Assembly (NCBI RefSeq): GCF_900475285.1
Contig: NZ_LS483370.1
Span: forward strand, 62,001-126,000
Direction: 5' to 3'
Length of the DNA stretch: 64,000 bases
Source: Pseudomonas taetrolens
Lineage (GTDB): Bacteria; Pseudomonadota; Gammaproteobacteria; Pseudomonadales; Pseudomonadaceae
Under the pieces are notes generated by a model. The model was not told the DNA's origin, did no database searches, and saw only the letters and a program-made list of their open reading frames with translations. The translations under genes were made by a program, and so were the position numbers. Shown here piece after piece: positions 19,044 to 27,614 of this stretch. Numbering within the stretch: position 1 is the first letter of the stretch; the number at the start of each line of letters is the position of its first letter.

Positions 19044-20316
19044 TTTTTGCAGTCTCCTTGTGGGTGCCGTAACGAGAGATATCGAGGCCTTCCGTGCTGA
19101 TTTGCGGGGTCTTTCTGGCCATCACGTCAGCGAGGAAGCGACCGGAACCGCAGGCCATCGTCCAGCCGAGTGTGCCATGACCGGTGTTCAGAAACAGGTT
19201 CTTGTAGGGGGTTGCGCCCACAATCGGTGTGCCATCCGGCGTCGTCGGACGCAGGCCTGTCCAGAAGCTGGCCTGGGTCAGGTCGCCGCCCTGAGGATAA
19301 AGGTCGTTGACGATCATCTCCAGGGTTTCACGTCGACGCGGGTTCAGCGACAGATCAAAGCCGGCGATTTCAGCCATGCCACCGACACGGATGCGGTTGT
19401 CGAAACGGGTAATCGCGACTTTGTAGGTTTCGTCGAGAATGGTCGAAGTCGGTGCCATGTCCGAGTTGGTAATCGGGATGGTCAGCGAGTAACCCTTGAG
19501 CGGGTACACCGGCGCACGGATCCCCAGCGGCTTGAGCATTTGCGGCGAGTAGCTGCCCAGGGCCAGTACATAGCGATCAGCAGTTTCGAGCTTGCCGTCA
19601 ATCATGACGCCATTGATCCGGTCGCCCGCGAAGTCCAGGTGCTGGATGTCCTGGCTGAAGCGGAACTCCACGCCAAGGTTCTTCGCCATTTCCGCCAGGC
19701 GCGTGGTGAACATCTGGCAGTCGCCCGTCTGGTCATTCGGCAGTCGCAGGGCTCCGGCCAGAATGTCGGTGACGCTGGCCAATGCCGGTTCAACCCGGGC
19801 AATCCCGGCACGGTCGAGCAGCTCGAAAGGAACGCCGGACTCCTTGAGTACCGCGATGTCCTTGGCTGCACCATCCAGTTGCGCCTGTGTGCGGAACAAT
19901 TGGGTGGTGCCGAGGTTACGGGCTTCATAAGCAATGCCGGTTTCGGCGCGCAATTCGTCGAGGCAGTCACGGCTGTACTCGGACAGACGTACCATGCGCT
20001 CCTTGTTGACGGCATAGCGGCTGGCGGTACAGTTGCGCAGCATCTGCGCCATCCACAGGTATTGATCGATATTGGCGGTGGCCTTGATCGCCAAAGGGGC
20101 GTGGCGTTCCAGCAGCCATTTGATGGCTTTGAGCGGAACGCCTGGCGCTGCCCACGGCGAAGCATAGCCTGGGGACACCTGGCCGGCGTTGGCAAAACTG
20201 GTTTCCATTGCAACGGCTGGCTGACGGTCCACAACGACAACGTCGAAACCGGCTCGGGCCAGATAATAGGCGCTGGCAGTACCAATAACGCCGCCACCCA
20301 GTACCATAACTCGCAT
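19015..20316 (-). CDS. dadA: D-amino acid dehydrogenase small subunit DadA
   Basis: A 433-residue FAD enzyme that oxidises D-alanine and other D-amino acids to keto acids and ammonia and feeds electrons to the respiratory chain. The dinucleotide-binding [14 protein letters not shown] is at the very N-terminus, and [18 protein letters not shown] is the C-terminal FAD contact region. The start at 20316 is 8 bases after GAGGG; frames that extend further upstream lack such a site. It heads the operon dadA-ridA-dadX and is divergent from lrp. Confidence 0.96.
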   Translation of the reverse strand: MRVMVLGGGVIGTASAYYLARAGFDVVVVDRQPAVAMETSFANAGQVSPGYASPWAAPGVPLKAIKWLLERHAPLAIKATANIDQYLWMAQMLRNCTASRYAVNKERMVRLSEYSRDCLDELRAETGIAYEARNLGTTQLFRTQAQLDGAAKDIAVLKESGVPFELLDRAGIARVEPALASVTDILAGALRLPNDQTGDCQMFTTRLAEMAKNLGVEFRFSQDIQHLDFAGDRINGVMIDGKLETADRYVLALGSYSPQMLKPLGIRAPVYPLKGYSLTIPITNSDMAPTSTILDETYKVAITRFDNRIRVGGMAEIAGFDLSLNPRRRETLEMIVNDLYPQGGDLTQASFWTGLRPTTPDGTPIVGATPYKNLFLNTGHGTLGWTMACGSGRFLADVMARKTPQISTEGLDISRYGTHKETAKNGNPAPAHQ

Positions 20317-20405
20317 ATTTATTTCCCTCATCGCGGCCAGCCGCTGACGTTTATTGTTCAAAGCGAAGATGGACGCAGTATAAGAAGCATTGGCCAGTGA
20401 ATTTC

Positions 20406-20434
20406 ACTATATAACCAGCTATATTTGGCGACAA
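20406..20434 (-). promoter_or_regulatory. Sigma-70-like promoter of the dadA operon
   Basis: Read on the minus strand: TTGTCG, 17 bases, TATAGT, about 90 bases upstream of the dadA start codon. The surrounding 20317-20472 is AT-rich for this genome and separates dadA from lrp. Lrp binding here is expected from other pseudomonads, but I did not find a clear Lrp box. Confidence 0.5.
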
Positions 20435-20472
20435 TTCTCGGCCAAAACGCTTTTGACAAAGGAGAATCTCCT

Positions 20473-20961
20473 ATGCGTACAAATCATCAAACCAAGCGGG
20501 AACTGGACAAGATTGACCGGAATATTTTGCGCATCCTGCAGGCTGATGGCCGGATCTCTTTTACCGAGCTCGGAGACAAGGTGGGACTGTCGACCACGCC
20601 TTGTACCGAGCGGGTACGCAGGCTGGAACGCGAAGGGATCATCATGGGGTACAACGCACGGCTCAATCCGCAGCATCTGCAGGGCAGTTTGCTGGTATTC
20701 GTTGAGATCAGCCTCGATTACAAGTCAGGCGATACATTCGAAGAATTTCGACGGGCTGTGCTGAAACTGCCCCATGTTCTGGAATGCCATTTGGTTTCAG
20801 GCGACTTTGACTATCTGGTAAAAGCGCGGATCAGCGAGATGGCCTCGTACCGCAAACTGTTGGGCGATATCTTGCTCAAGCTGCCCCACGTACGGGAGTC
20901 CAAGAGCTACATCGTGATGGAGGAAGTGAAGGAAAGCCTGAACTTGCCAATTCCGGACTGA
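20473..20961 (+). CDS. lrp: Lrp/AsnC family regulator of alanine catabolism (Lrp/DadR)
   Basis: A 162-residue leucine-responsive regulator. The helix-turn-helix lies at about 15-60 (ISFTELGDKVGLSTTPCTER) and the ACT-like RAM domain in the second half (HVLECHLVSGDFDYLVKA). The start at 20473 follows AAAGGAG. A longer frame upstream would begin inside the promoter of dadA. It is divergent from dadA-ridA-dadX, which it should activate in response to alanine, as DadR does in P. putida. Confidence 0.95.
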   Translation: MRTNHQTKRELDKIDRNILRILQADGRISFTELGDKVGLSTTPCTERVRRLEREGIIMGYNARLNPQHLQGSLLVFVEISLDYKSGDTFEEFRRAVLKLPHVLECHLVSGDFDYLVKARISEMASYRKLLGDILLKLPHVRESKSYIVMEEVKESLNLPIPD

Positions 20962-20975
20962 CCTGCACTCTGCCC

Positions 20976-21329
20976 TTAAACCAGGACCTGCCGGGTGCTG
21001 GCGATGTATTCATGTACCAACTTCTCGGCGCTTGGGTGGATCAGTTCCACGGGGCGGCGTCCGTTAGGGCACGGCAAGGTCGGCGTGGTGCCGAACAGGC
21101 GACAGATCAGCGGCCGCTCTTCGTACACGGTGCAGCCGTTGGGGCCCAGGTGCACGCAGTTCAGTTCATCCATGGCGGCTTCTTGCTCGGCCGCGGTTTT
21201 GCGCGGCAAGCGGGCCATTTCTTCGGATGAGGTGGTCACGGGCCCGCAGCAGTCGTGGCAACCCGGTACGCATTCAAACGACGGAATCTGTTGCCTGAGA
21301 AAGTGGATCTTGTGACTGTTACAGCTCAT
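20976..21329 (-). CDS. YkgJ family cysteine cluster protein
   Basis: A 117-residue protein of the YkgJ/CxxCxxCC family (zinc or iron-sulfur binding, function unclear). Cysteines lie in CVPGCHDCC, NGCTVYEERPLICRL and PCPNGRR. It is convergent with lrp, 14 bases away, and has no evident partner. Confidence 0.88.
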   Translation of the reverse strand: MSCNSHKIHFLRQQIPSFECVPGCHDCCGPVTTSSEEMARLPRKTAAEQEAAMDELNCVHLGPNGCTVYEERPLICRLFGTTPTLPCPNGRRPVELIHPSAEKLVHEYIASTRQVLV

Positions 21330-21475
21330 CTAAAGCTTACCGGATGTGTAAAGGCCGCAAAGTCTGCCTGAAAACGCCTGCTCTAGACAGCGCCGTCCGG
21401 CTGTTCTTGCTCCTTGGGAATGGCCCGGCTTATGCTCCGTAAAATTTTCCAAACACAAATATCAGGATTACGCAC

Positions 21476-22777
21476 ATGAACGCCCCGGTTCAGCGCAGCC
21501 AGCACACCGCCTCTTACTATGCCGCCAGCAGCTTGCCGCAACCCGACCACCCGGTGTTGCAAGGCGAGCATGTGGCGGATGTGTGCGTGGTCGGGGGTGG
21601 CTTCTCGGGCCTGAACACAGCACTGGAGCTGGCCGAGCGTGGCATGAGCGTGGTGCTGCTCGAAGCGCACAAGATCGGCTGGGGGGCCAGCGGGCGTAAT
21701 GGCGGGCAACTGATTCGCGGTGTCGGTCATGGCCTCGAACAATTTGAAGGCATCATCGGCAAAGACGGTGTGCGGCACATGAAACTGATGGGGCTGGAGG
21801 CGGTGGAAATCGTTCGCCAGCGTGTCGAGCGTTTCAATATCCCGTGTGACCTGACGTGGGGCTATTGTGACCTGGCCAACAAGCCGCGTGACCTTGAGGG
21901 CTTTGCCGAGGAAGCCGAAGAGTTGCGAGGTTTGGGCTATCGTCACGAACTCCGCCTGCTGCAAGCGAATGAGGTGCGCAGTGTGGTGGGCTCGGATCGC
22001 TATGTCGGAGGGCTCGTTGATATGGGGTCGGGGCACTTGCATCCGTTGAATCTGGCGCTGGGCGAAGCTGCTGCCGCGGCACAGCTGGGTGTACGCCTGT
22101 TCGAGCACTCAGCGGTGACCCGTATCGATTATGGTTCTGAAGTCCGTGTGCACACGGCGCAGGGGACGGTTCGGGCCAAGAGCCTGGTGCTGGGTTGCAA
22201 TGCTTATCTCAAGGACTTGAACCCTCAGCTCAGCGGCAAGGTGCTGCCAGCCGGTAGCTACATCATCGCCACTGAACCATTGAGCGAAGCCCAGGCCCAT
22301 GCCTTGCTGCCGCAAAATATGGCGGTGTGCGATCAGCGTGTAGCGCTGGACTATTACCGGCTTTCGGCTGATCGGCGTTTGCTGTTTGGTGGCGCTTGTC
22401 ATTATTCGGGACGGGATCCGCAGGATATTGGCGCCTATATGCGTCCGAAAATGCTCGATGTATTCCCGCATCTGGCCAACGTGAAAATTGATTACCAGTG
22501 GGGCGGGATGATCGGTATTGGCGCCAATCGGTTGCCGCAAATCGGTCGACTGCCGGATCAACCCAATGTGTATTACGCACAGGCCTATTCAGGGCACGGG
22601 GTGAACGCCACCCACCTGGCTGGCAAGTTGTTGGCCGAGGCCATCAGCGGGCAGCACAGTGATGGCTTTGATCTGTTTGCCCAAGTCCCGCATATCACCT
22701 TCCCGGGCGGCAAATACCTGCGCTCACCCTTGCTGGCGTTAGGGATGCTCTGGCACCGGCTGAAAGAGCTGCGCTAA
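21476..22777 (+). CDS. pauB: FAD-dependent gamma-glutamylputrescine oxidase-like protein (PauB)
   Basis: A 433-residue DAO-family flavoenzyme. The FAD-binding VCVVGGGFSGLNTALELA is at about 37-54, GWGASGRNGGQL follows, and the C-terminal region QAYSGHGVNATHLAGKL completes the fold. The family oxidises gamma-glutamylated polyamines to aldehydes with release of ammonia and hydrogen peroxide. Several PauB paralogues exist in pseudomonads; by position this corresponds, as I recall, to pauB4. The PauR-like regulator and PauC-like dehydrogenase in the window support the pathway. Confidence 0.85.
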   Translation: MNAPVQRSQHTASYYAASSLPQPDHPVLQGEHVADVCVVGGGFSGLNTALELAERGMSVVLLEAHKIGWGASGRNGGQLIRGVGHGLEQFEGIIGKDGVRHMKLMGLEAVEIVRQRVERFNIPCDLTWGYCDLANKPRDLEGFAEEAEELRGLGYRHELRLLQANEVRSVVGSDRYVGGLVDMGSGHLHPLNLALGEAAAAAQLGVRLFEHSAVTRIDYGSEVRVHTAQGTVRAKSLVLGCNAYLKDLNPQLSGKVLPAGSYIIATEPLSEAQAHALLPQNMAVCDQRVALDYYRLSADRRLLFGGACHYSGRDPQDIGAYMRPKMLDVFPHLANVKIDYQWGGMIGIGANRLPQIGRLPDQPNVYYAQAYSGHGVNATHLAGKLLAEAISGQHSDGFDLFAQVPHITFPGGKYLRSPLLALGMLWHRLKELR

Positions 22778-22783
22778 AAAACG

Positions 22784-22885
22784 GAGCCGCTGCCGAAGGC
22801 TGCGTCCGGCGGTGTGTCAGCTAAGTCCGACACCTTTGCATTTACAACCGCTTCGCAATCGGGCGTAGCGTTCGGCAGTGGCTAC
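22784..22885. repeat. Pair of inverted REP sequences (REPIN) after pauB
   Basis: GAGCCGCTGCCGAAGGCTGC at the left is answered by GTAGCGTTCGGCAGTGGCTA at the right in opposite orientation, with about 50 bases between. This is the 'CCGCTGCCGAAGGCTGCG' REP type common in Pseudomonas. The pair could fold as one long imperfect hairpin. It fills the gap between pauB and the DUF1127 gene. Confidence 0.7.
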
Positions 22886-22908
22886 GACATTTACAGCGTG
22901 TGCGCGGG

Positions 22909-23154
22909 TCAAGAGCGCCAAAACGGTTTTAGCCCTTCACATTGCGCCAGGTGGCGGTTCAGGCCCACGTCGCGCAGTTGCTGTTCATTGAGGTTGAGCA
23001 AGGCGCGGCGGGTGCGCGAGCGGTGCCAGAACAAGGCCCAACGGCTTAACCCTTGAGGCGCACTGGTAGTTGGATAGACTCCGTGGCCGAGCTCGTGCTC
23101 GGCTTGAAGTTGCGGGTTATGCAGTGTCAGGCGTACATCGCTCAAACCATTCAT
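22909..23154 (-). CDS. DUF1127 domain protein
   Basis: An 81-residue protein with a C-terminal DUF1127 motif (about 40-75: ALFWHRSRTRRALLNLNEQQ, then LRDVGLNRH). The domain is short, Arg-rich and amphipathic. In some alphaproteobacteria such proteins bind RNA and affect phosphate and carbon metabolism, but the role here is unknown. It is divergent from the MocR gene at 23334. Confidence 0.85.
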   Translation of the reverse strand: MNGLSDVRLTLHNPQLQAEHELGHGVYPTTSAPQGLSRWALFWHRSRTRRALLNLNEQQLRDVGLNRHLAQCEGLKPFWRS

Positions 23155-23333
23155 TGGACGCTCCCTTTTGACTCAAATGTCATGAGTCAGCATGATGGCG
23201 CTGCACCAAAAACCATGACAGATTCAACAGCGTGCTTTTACGCTCATACAGATAGCGTTTTTAGCTGCTGAATCCTCTGTTTTTGCACCATCTGTACTGG
23301 TTCGTCGTTCGTCTATCTGCCGAGAGTTCTGCC

Positions 23334-24755
23334 ATGACCCTTTACGTTAATCTCGCCGACTTACTTGGCACGCGTATCGAACAGGGCTTTTATCGCCCCG
23401 GCGACCGTTTACCGTCGGTACGGGCGTTAAGCGCCGAACATGGCGTCAGTCTGAGCACGGTGCAGCAGGCTTACCGCTTGCTGGAAGACAACGGGCTGGC
23501 GTCGCCTCGCCCGAAATCCGGCTACTTTGTGCCAGTGGAGCGTGAGCTTCACGCTTTGCCGGTCATGAGCAGGCCAGCGCAACGGCCGGTGGAAATTTCG
23601 CAATGGGAGCAGGTGCTGGAGCTGGTGCGTTCGGTCCCGCAAAAAAATGTAATTCAGTTGGGGCGCGGCATGCCGGACGTCACCACGCCGACCATCAAGC
23701 CGTTATTGCGCAGCCTGGCTCAGATAAGCCGCCGCCAGGATTTGCCCGGGCTGTATTACGACAATATCTACGGCGTCTTGAGCTTGCGCGAGCAGATCGG
23801 GCGCCTGTTGCTCGATTCCGGCTGTCATCTCGGGCCGGACGATCTGGTGATTACCACCGGCTGCCATGAAGCCCTGTCGTGCAGCATTCGCGCGGTGTGC
23901 GAGCCGGGTGACATCGTAGCGGTCGATTCGCCAAGCTTTCATGGGGCTATGCAAACCTTGAAAGGGTTAGGCATGAAAGCACTCGAGATCCCGACCGATC
24001 CACTGACCGGCATCAGTCTGGAAGCCCTCGAGCTGGCACTTGAACAATGGCCTATCAAAGCGATCCAGCTCACGCCCAGTTGCAATAATCCCTTGGGCTA
24101 CATCATGCCCGAGGCTCGAAAGCGGGCGCTGGTCACGTTAGCGCAGCGGTTTGATGTGGCGATTATCGAAGACGATGTTTACGGTGAGCTGGCCTATACC
24201 TACCCCCGCCCGCGCACGATTAAATCCTTCGACGATGATGGGCGAGTCTTGCTGTGCAGCTCATTCTCCAAGACCCTGGCCCCCGGTTTACGGGTTGGCT
24301 GGGTCGCTCCGGGACGTTATCTGGAGCGGGTGCTGCACATGAAATACATCAGCACCGGCTCGACCGCGCCGCAGCCGCAGCTGGCGATTGCCGACTTTTT
24401 GAGGAAGGGGCATTTCGAGCCGCACCTGCGCCGAATGCGCAGTCAATATCAGCGTAATCGCGATTTGATGCTGGGGTGGGTCAGTCGTTACTTTCCGGTG
24501 GGCACGCGCGTGAGCCGCCCCCAAGGCAGTTTTATGCTGTGGCTGGAGCTCCCTGATGGTTTTGACAGCTTGCGCCTCAACCGAATATTGCTGGAACAAG
24601 GGGTGCAAATTGCGGTGGGCAGTATTTTTTCAGCCTCGGGCAAGTACCGTAACTGCTTGCGCATGAACTACGCTGCAAAGCCTACGCCGCAGATCGAAGA
24701 TGCTGTGCGCAAGGTTGCCATGGCGGCCAGCAAATTGTTGGCAGAGACCGTTTGA
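23334..24755 (+). CDS. MocR-type PLP-dependent transcriptional regulator
   Basis: A 473-residue fusion of a GntR winged helix (about 1-70, YRPGDRLPSVRALSAEHGVS) and a class I aminotransferase-like domain (about 100-470). The PLP lysine is in SSFSKTLAPGLRVGW. The start at 23334 follows GAGAG. Its stop codon overlaps the start of the next gene (TGATG), so the regulator and the phospholipase-D lipoprotein are co-translated. The effector is unknown. Confidence 0.9.
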   Translation: MTLYVNLADLLGTRIEQGFYRPGDRLPSVRALSAEHGVSLSTVQQAYRLLEDNGLASPRPKSGYFVPVERELHALPVMSRPAQRPVEISQWEQVLELVRSVPQKNVIQLGRGMPDVTTPTIKPLLRSLAQISRRQDLPGLYYDNIYGVLSLREQIGRLLLDSGCHLGPDDLVITTGCHEALSCSIRAVCEPGDIVAVDSPSFHGAMQTLKGLGMKALEIPTDPLTGISLEALELALEQWPIKAIQLTPSCNNPLGYIMPEARKRALVTLAQRFDVAIIEDDVYGELAYTYPRPRTIKSFDDDGRVLLCSSFSKTLAPGLRVGWVAPGRYLERVLHMKYISTGSTAPQPQLAIADFLRKGHFEPHLRRMRSQYQRNRDLMLGWVSRYFPVGTRVSRPQGSFMLWLELPDGFDSLRLNRILLEQGVQIAVGSIFSASGKYRNCLRMNYAAKPTPQIEDAVRKVAMAASKLLAETV

Positions 24756-26317
24756 TGACTCTTTCGATGAAACCACTCGGCGTACTGCTGTTGACCCTAT
24801 GGCTGGGAGGTTGTGCCACTTTGGACGTACCCCGTGAATCGACACAGGCTTTACCTGCATCGGACTCGGCCTTTGGCCGTTCGATTCAAGCACAAGCTGC
24901 ACCATACATGGGGCGTTCGGGCTTTCGCCTGTTGCCCAACAGCGGTGAAGCGTTTCGCGCCCGGGCCGAGTTGATTCGCAATGCGCAGAGCAGCCTCGAC
25001 TTGCAGTATTACATCGTCCATGACGGGCTGAGCACCCGCATGCTGGTGGACGAGTTGCTCAAAGCCGCTGATCGCGGGGTCCGTGTACGGATTTTGCTCG
25101 ATGATACGGCCAGCGATAGCCTGGACGGGCTGCTTGCCACCCTTGGTGCCCATCCCAATATCCATATCCGGTTGTTCAACCCGTTGCAATTGGGGCGCAG
25201 CACCGGGGTGACACGGGCCCTTGGGCGGCTGTTCAATCTTTCGCGCCAGCATCGACGGATGCACAACAAGCTGTGGTTGGCCGATAACAGCGTGGCGATT
25301 GTCGGGGGGCGCAACTTGGGCGATGAGTATTTCGATGCCAAGCCTGAGCTGAACTTCACGGACATCGACCTGCTCGGCGTCGGCCCGGTGGCCGAGCAGT
25401 TGGGGCACAGCTTCGATCAATACTGGAACAGCGCCCTGAGTCAGCCGATTGGTGATTTTGTGTCTTCACGCCTGTCCGGGCGTGAGCTGTCCAAGGCGCG
25501 CAGCGAGTTGGAGGCTTCCCTCAAGGTGGCGCAACAACGCAACCGCGCACTGTATGAGCAACTGGCTTCCTATGAAACGGATCCTCGGCTGGACGTATGG
25601 CGCCAAGAGCTGATATGGGCCTGGAATCAGGCGCTGTGGGATGCGCCGAGCAAGGTGCTGGCCAGAGGCGAGCCCGACCCGCATTTACTGCTGACCACGC
25701 AGTTGGCGCCCGACATGGCCAATGTCACCAAAGAGTTGATCCTGATTTCGGCTTATTTCGTGCCCGGCGAAACCGGCCTTGTGTACCTGACCGGCCGCGC
25801 AGATGCCGGGGCCGATGTGCGTTTATTGACCAATTCACTGGAAGCCACGGACGTGCCGGTCGTTCACGGCGGCTATGCACCTTATCGCAAGGCGTTGCTC
25901 GAGCACGGCGTCAAGCTCTACGAGCTGCGGCGCCAGCCGGGCGTGGGCGGAGGCAGTGGCCCGCACCTGTTCAGAAAAGGGATGAGTTCGGACTCGAGCC
26001 TGCACAGCAAGGCAATGATTTTTGACCAGCAAAAATCATTTATCGGATCGTTCAATTTCGACCCGCGTTCGGGTTTGTGGAACACGGAGGTCGGGGTGTT
26101 GGTCGATAGCCCGCAACTGGCTGCTGAAGCCCGTAAGCTCGCCCTGCAAGGTATGGCACCGGCGTTGAGTTACCAGCCGAAACTGGAGCAGGGCGAAATC
26201 GTCTGGGAGACCGAAGACAACGGCCAGCTGCATACGCTGAAGCGTGAGCCGGGCAGTTGGTGGCGCCGGGTCAATGCGTGGTTCAGTAAAAGTGTCGGGC
26301 TGGAGAAGATGCTCTGA
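24755..26317 (+). CDS. Phospholipase D family lipoprotein, ClsC-like cardiolipin synthase
   Basis: A 520-residue protein with a lipoprotein signal (LTLWLGGC lipobox near residue 20) and two complete HKD motifs: HNKLWLAD at about 169 and HSKAMIFD at about 416. Each is followed by the IVGGRN or IGSFNFDPRS segment of the PLD superfamily. Length and layout fit cardiolipin synthase C (YmdC). The lipid anchor would keep it at the outer face of the inner membrane or in the outer membrane. Its start overlaps the stop of the MocR regulator gene. Confidence 0.88.
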   Translation: MTLSMKPLGVLLLTLWLGGCATLDVPRESTQALPASDSAFGRSIQAQAAPYMGRSGFRLLPNSGEAFRARAELIRNAQSSLDLQYYIVHDGLSTRMLVDELLKAADRGVRVRILLDDTASDSLDGLLATLGAHPNIHIRLFNPLQLGRSTGVTRALGRLFNLSRQHRRMHNKLWLADNSVAIVGGRNLGDEYFDAKPELNFTDIDLLGVGPVAEQLGHSFDQYWNSALSQPIGDFVSSRLSGRELSKARSELEASLKVAQQRNRALYEQLASYETDPRLDVWRQELIWAWNQALWDAPSKVLARGEPDPHLLLTTQLAPDMANVTKELILISAYFVPGETGLVYLTGRADAGADVRLLTNSLEATDVPVVHGGYAPYRKALLEHGVKLYELRRQPGVGGGSGPHLFRKGMSSDSSLHSKAMIFDQQKSFIGSFNFDPRSGLWNTEVGVLVDSPQLAAEARKLALQGMAPALSYQPKLEQGEIVWETEDNGQLHTLKREPGSWWRRVNAWFSKSVGLEKML

Positions 26318-26318
26318 A

Positions 26319-27467
26319 TCACCCCCCGGTGCCCGCTTCTGTCCCGAATGCGCCCTGGCGCGATACCAGGATGACCAGCCCCAATGCTCCGGCGGCCATG
26401 AACAGCGGTAACGCATGCCCGCTTATCCATTGGCTACCGGCTCCGGCGGCCAGCGGGCCGATCAGGCAGCCGATGCCCCACAGTTGCGCCACGTGGGCAT
26501 TGGCGCGCACCAGCGCGTCGTCGCGGTAGCGTTCCCCGATCAGAATCAGCGACAACGTGAACAGCCCGCCAGCGCTGGCGCCGAAAATGACCCACAGCGG
26601 CCAGATCAGCAGCGTATTGAGCAGCAATGGCACTGCCAGGCTCGACACCATCAACATCACGGCACAGCCGGTAAACAGCGAGCGGCGGGACAGGCGGTCG
26701 GCCAGTGCGCCAATCGGCAGCTGCAACAGGGCGTCGCCCACCACCACCGTGCTGACCATCGCCAGTGCGATGTCCGCCGTGAACCCCTGGCGCAGGCAGT
26801 AAATGGGCAGCAGCGTCAAAATCATCGCCTCGAAGGCTGCAAACAGCGCCACGGCCCAAGCGATGGCCGGCATTCCCCGACAGAACCCCAGCAAATCCTT
26901 GAATGTCACACTGCACGCTTCTGTGCTCGGCGCTCCGTCACGACCCATCAGCAGCAAGGGAGCCAGTGTCAGCAAGCCGACGCCGATCCAGAACCCGTAG
27001 TCATCCTCCGAACCGATAAGGCCCAGTAGCAGAGGGCCGGACAATTGGCTCAAGGCATAGGCACAGCCATACAGTGCCACCAGGCGACCGCGCCACTGTT
27101 CGACCACCAGCTGGTTGATCCAGCTTTCGCCGAGAATAAAAATCACCGTGAGTACCACGCCGATAAGCAGACGCAAGACCAGCCACACCGGGTAACTGGG
27201 CAGTAGCGCCAGCAAACCGATGGACAGTGCGCCTCCCCACAGGCACAGGCGCATCAGTCCAGGTGTGCCAAAACGGGCAGCCAGCTTGCTGGCCACGCTG
27301 GCTCCCACGAGCACACCCACCGCAGGCATGGCCGCCATTACGCCAATTGCGAATCCGTCATAGCCCCAGCCTTCAAGGCGAAAGGAGACCAGCGGCATGC
27401 TGACGCCCAGTGCCAGGCCGACACTGAGAATTGAAGCCAGCACCGCGAAATAAGTCGCCCAACGCAT
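26319..27467 (-). CDS. MFS transporter (YcaD-like)
   Basis: A 382-residue major facilitator with about twelve hydrophobic segments. ESWINQLVVEQWRGR after segment 4 and LPIGALADRLSRRSLF between segments 7 and 8 place it in the YcaD-like group. The substrate is unknown. It is convergent with the ClsC-like gene, a single base away, and ends at an adjacent REP pair upstream of its promoter. Confidence 0.88.
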   Translation of the reverse strand: MRWATYFAVLASILSVGLALGVSMPLVSFRLEGWGYDGFAIGVMAAMPAVGVLVGASVASKLAARFGTPGLMRLCLWGGALSIGLLALLPSYPVWLVLRLLIGVVLTVIFILGESWINQLVVEQWRGRLVALYGCAYALSQLSGPLLLGLIGSEDDYGFWIGVGLLTLAPLLLMGRDGAPSTEACSVTFKDLLGFCRGMPAIAWAVALFAAFEAMILTLLPIYCLRQGFTADIALAMVSTVVVGDALLQLPIGALADRLSRRSLFTGCAVMLMVSSLAVPLLLNTLLIWPLWVIFGASAGGLFTLSLILIGERYRDDALVRANAHVAQLWGIGCLIGPLAAGAGSQWISGHALPLFMAAGALGLVILVSRQGAFGTEAGTGG

Positions 27468-27513
27468 GTCTGCGCTCCTGTGGATAACTCAATTTTCGAG
27501 AGAGGAAATAACA

Positions 27514-27594
27514 GTGGGAGCGAGCTTGCCCGCGGTGCAGGCCTAGAGTCTGAGTCAGCCCCCAGGCCTGCACCGCGGGCACTCCCGCTCCCAC
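27514..27594. repeat. REPIN: long inverted repeat between the MFS and aldehyde dehydrogenase genes
   Basis: GTGGGAGCGAGCTTGCCCGC leads into GGTGCAGGCCT; on the other arm AGGCCTGCACCGCGGGC leads to GCTCCCAC. The arms are about 33 bases with few mismatches around an 18-base spacer. The sequence type is the widespread 'GTGGGAGCGGGCTTGCCCGCG' REP of Pseudomonas. Confidence 0.85.
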
Positions 27595-27614
27595 CGTGTG
27601 TTGCGTGTGTGCTG

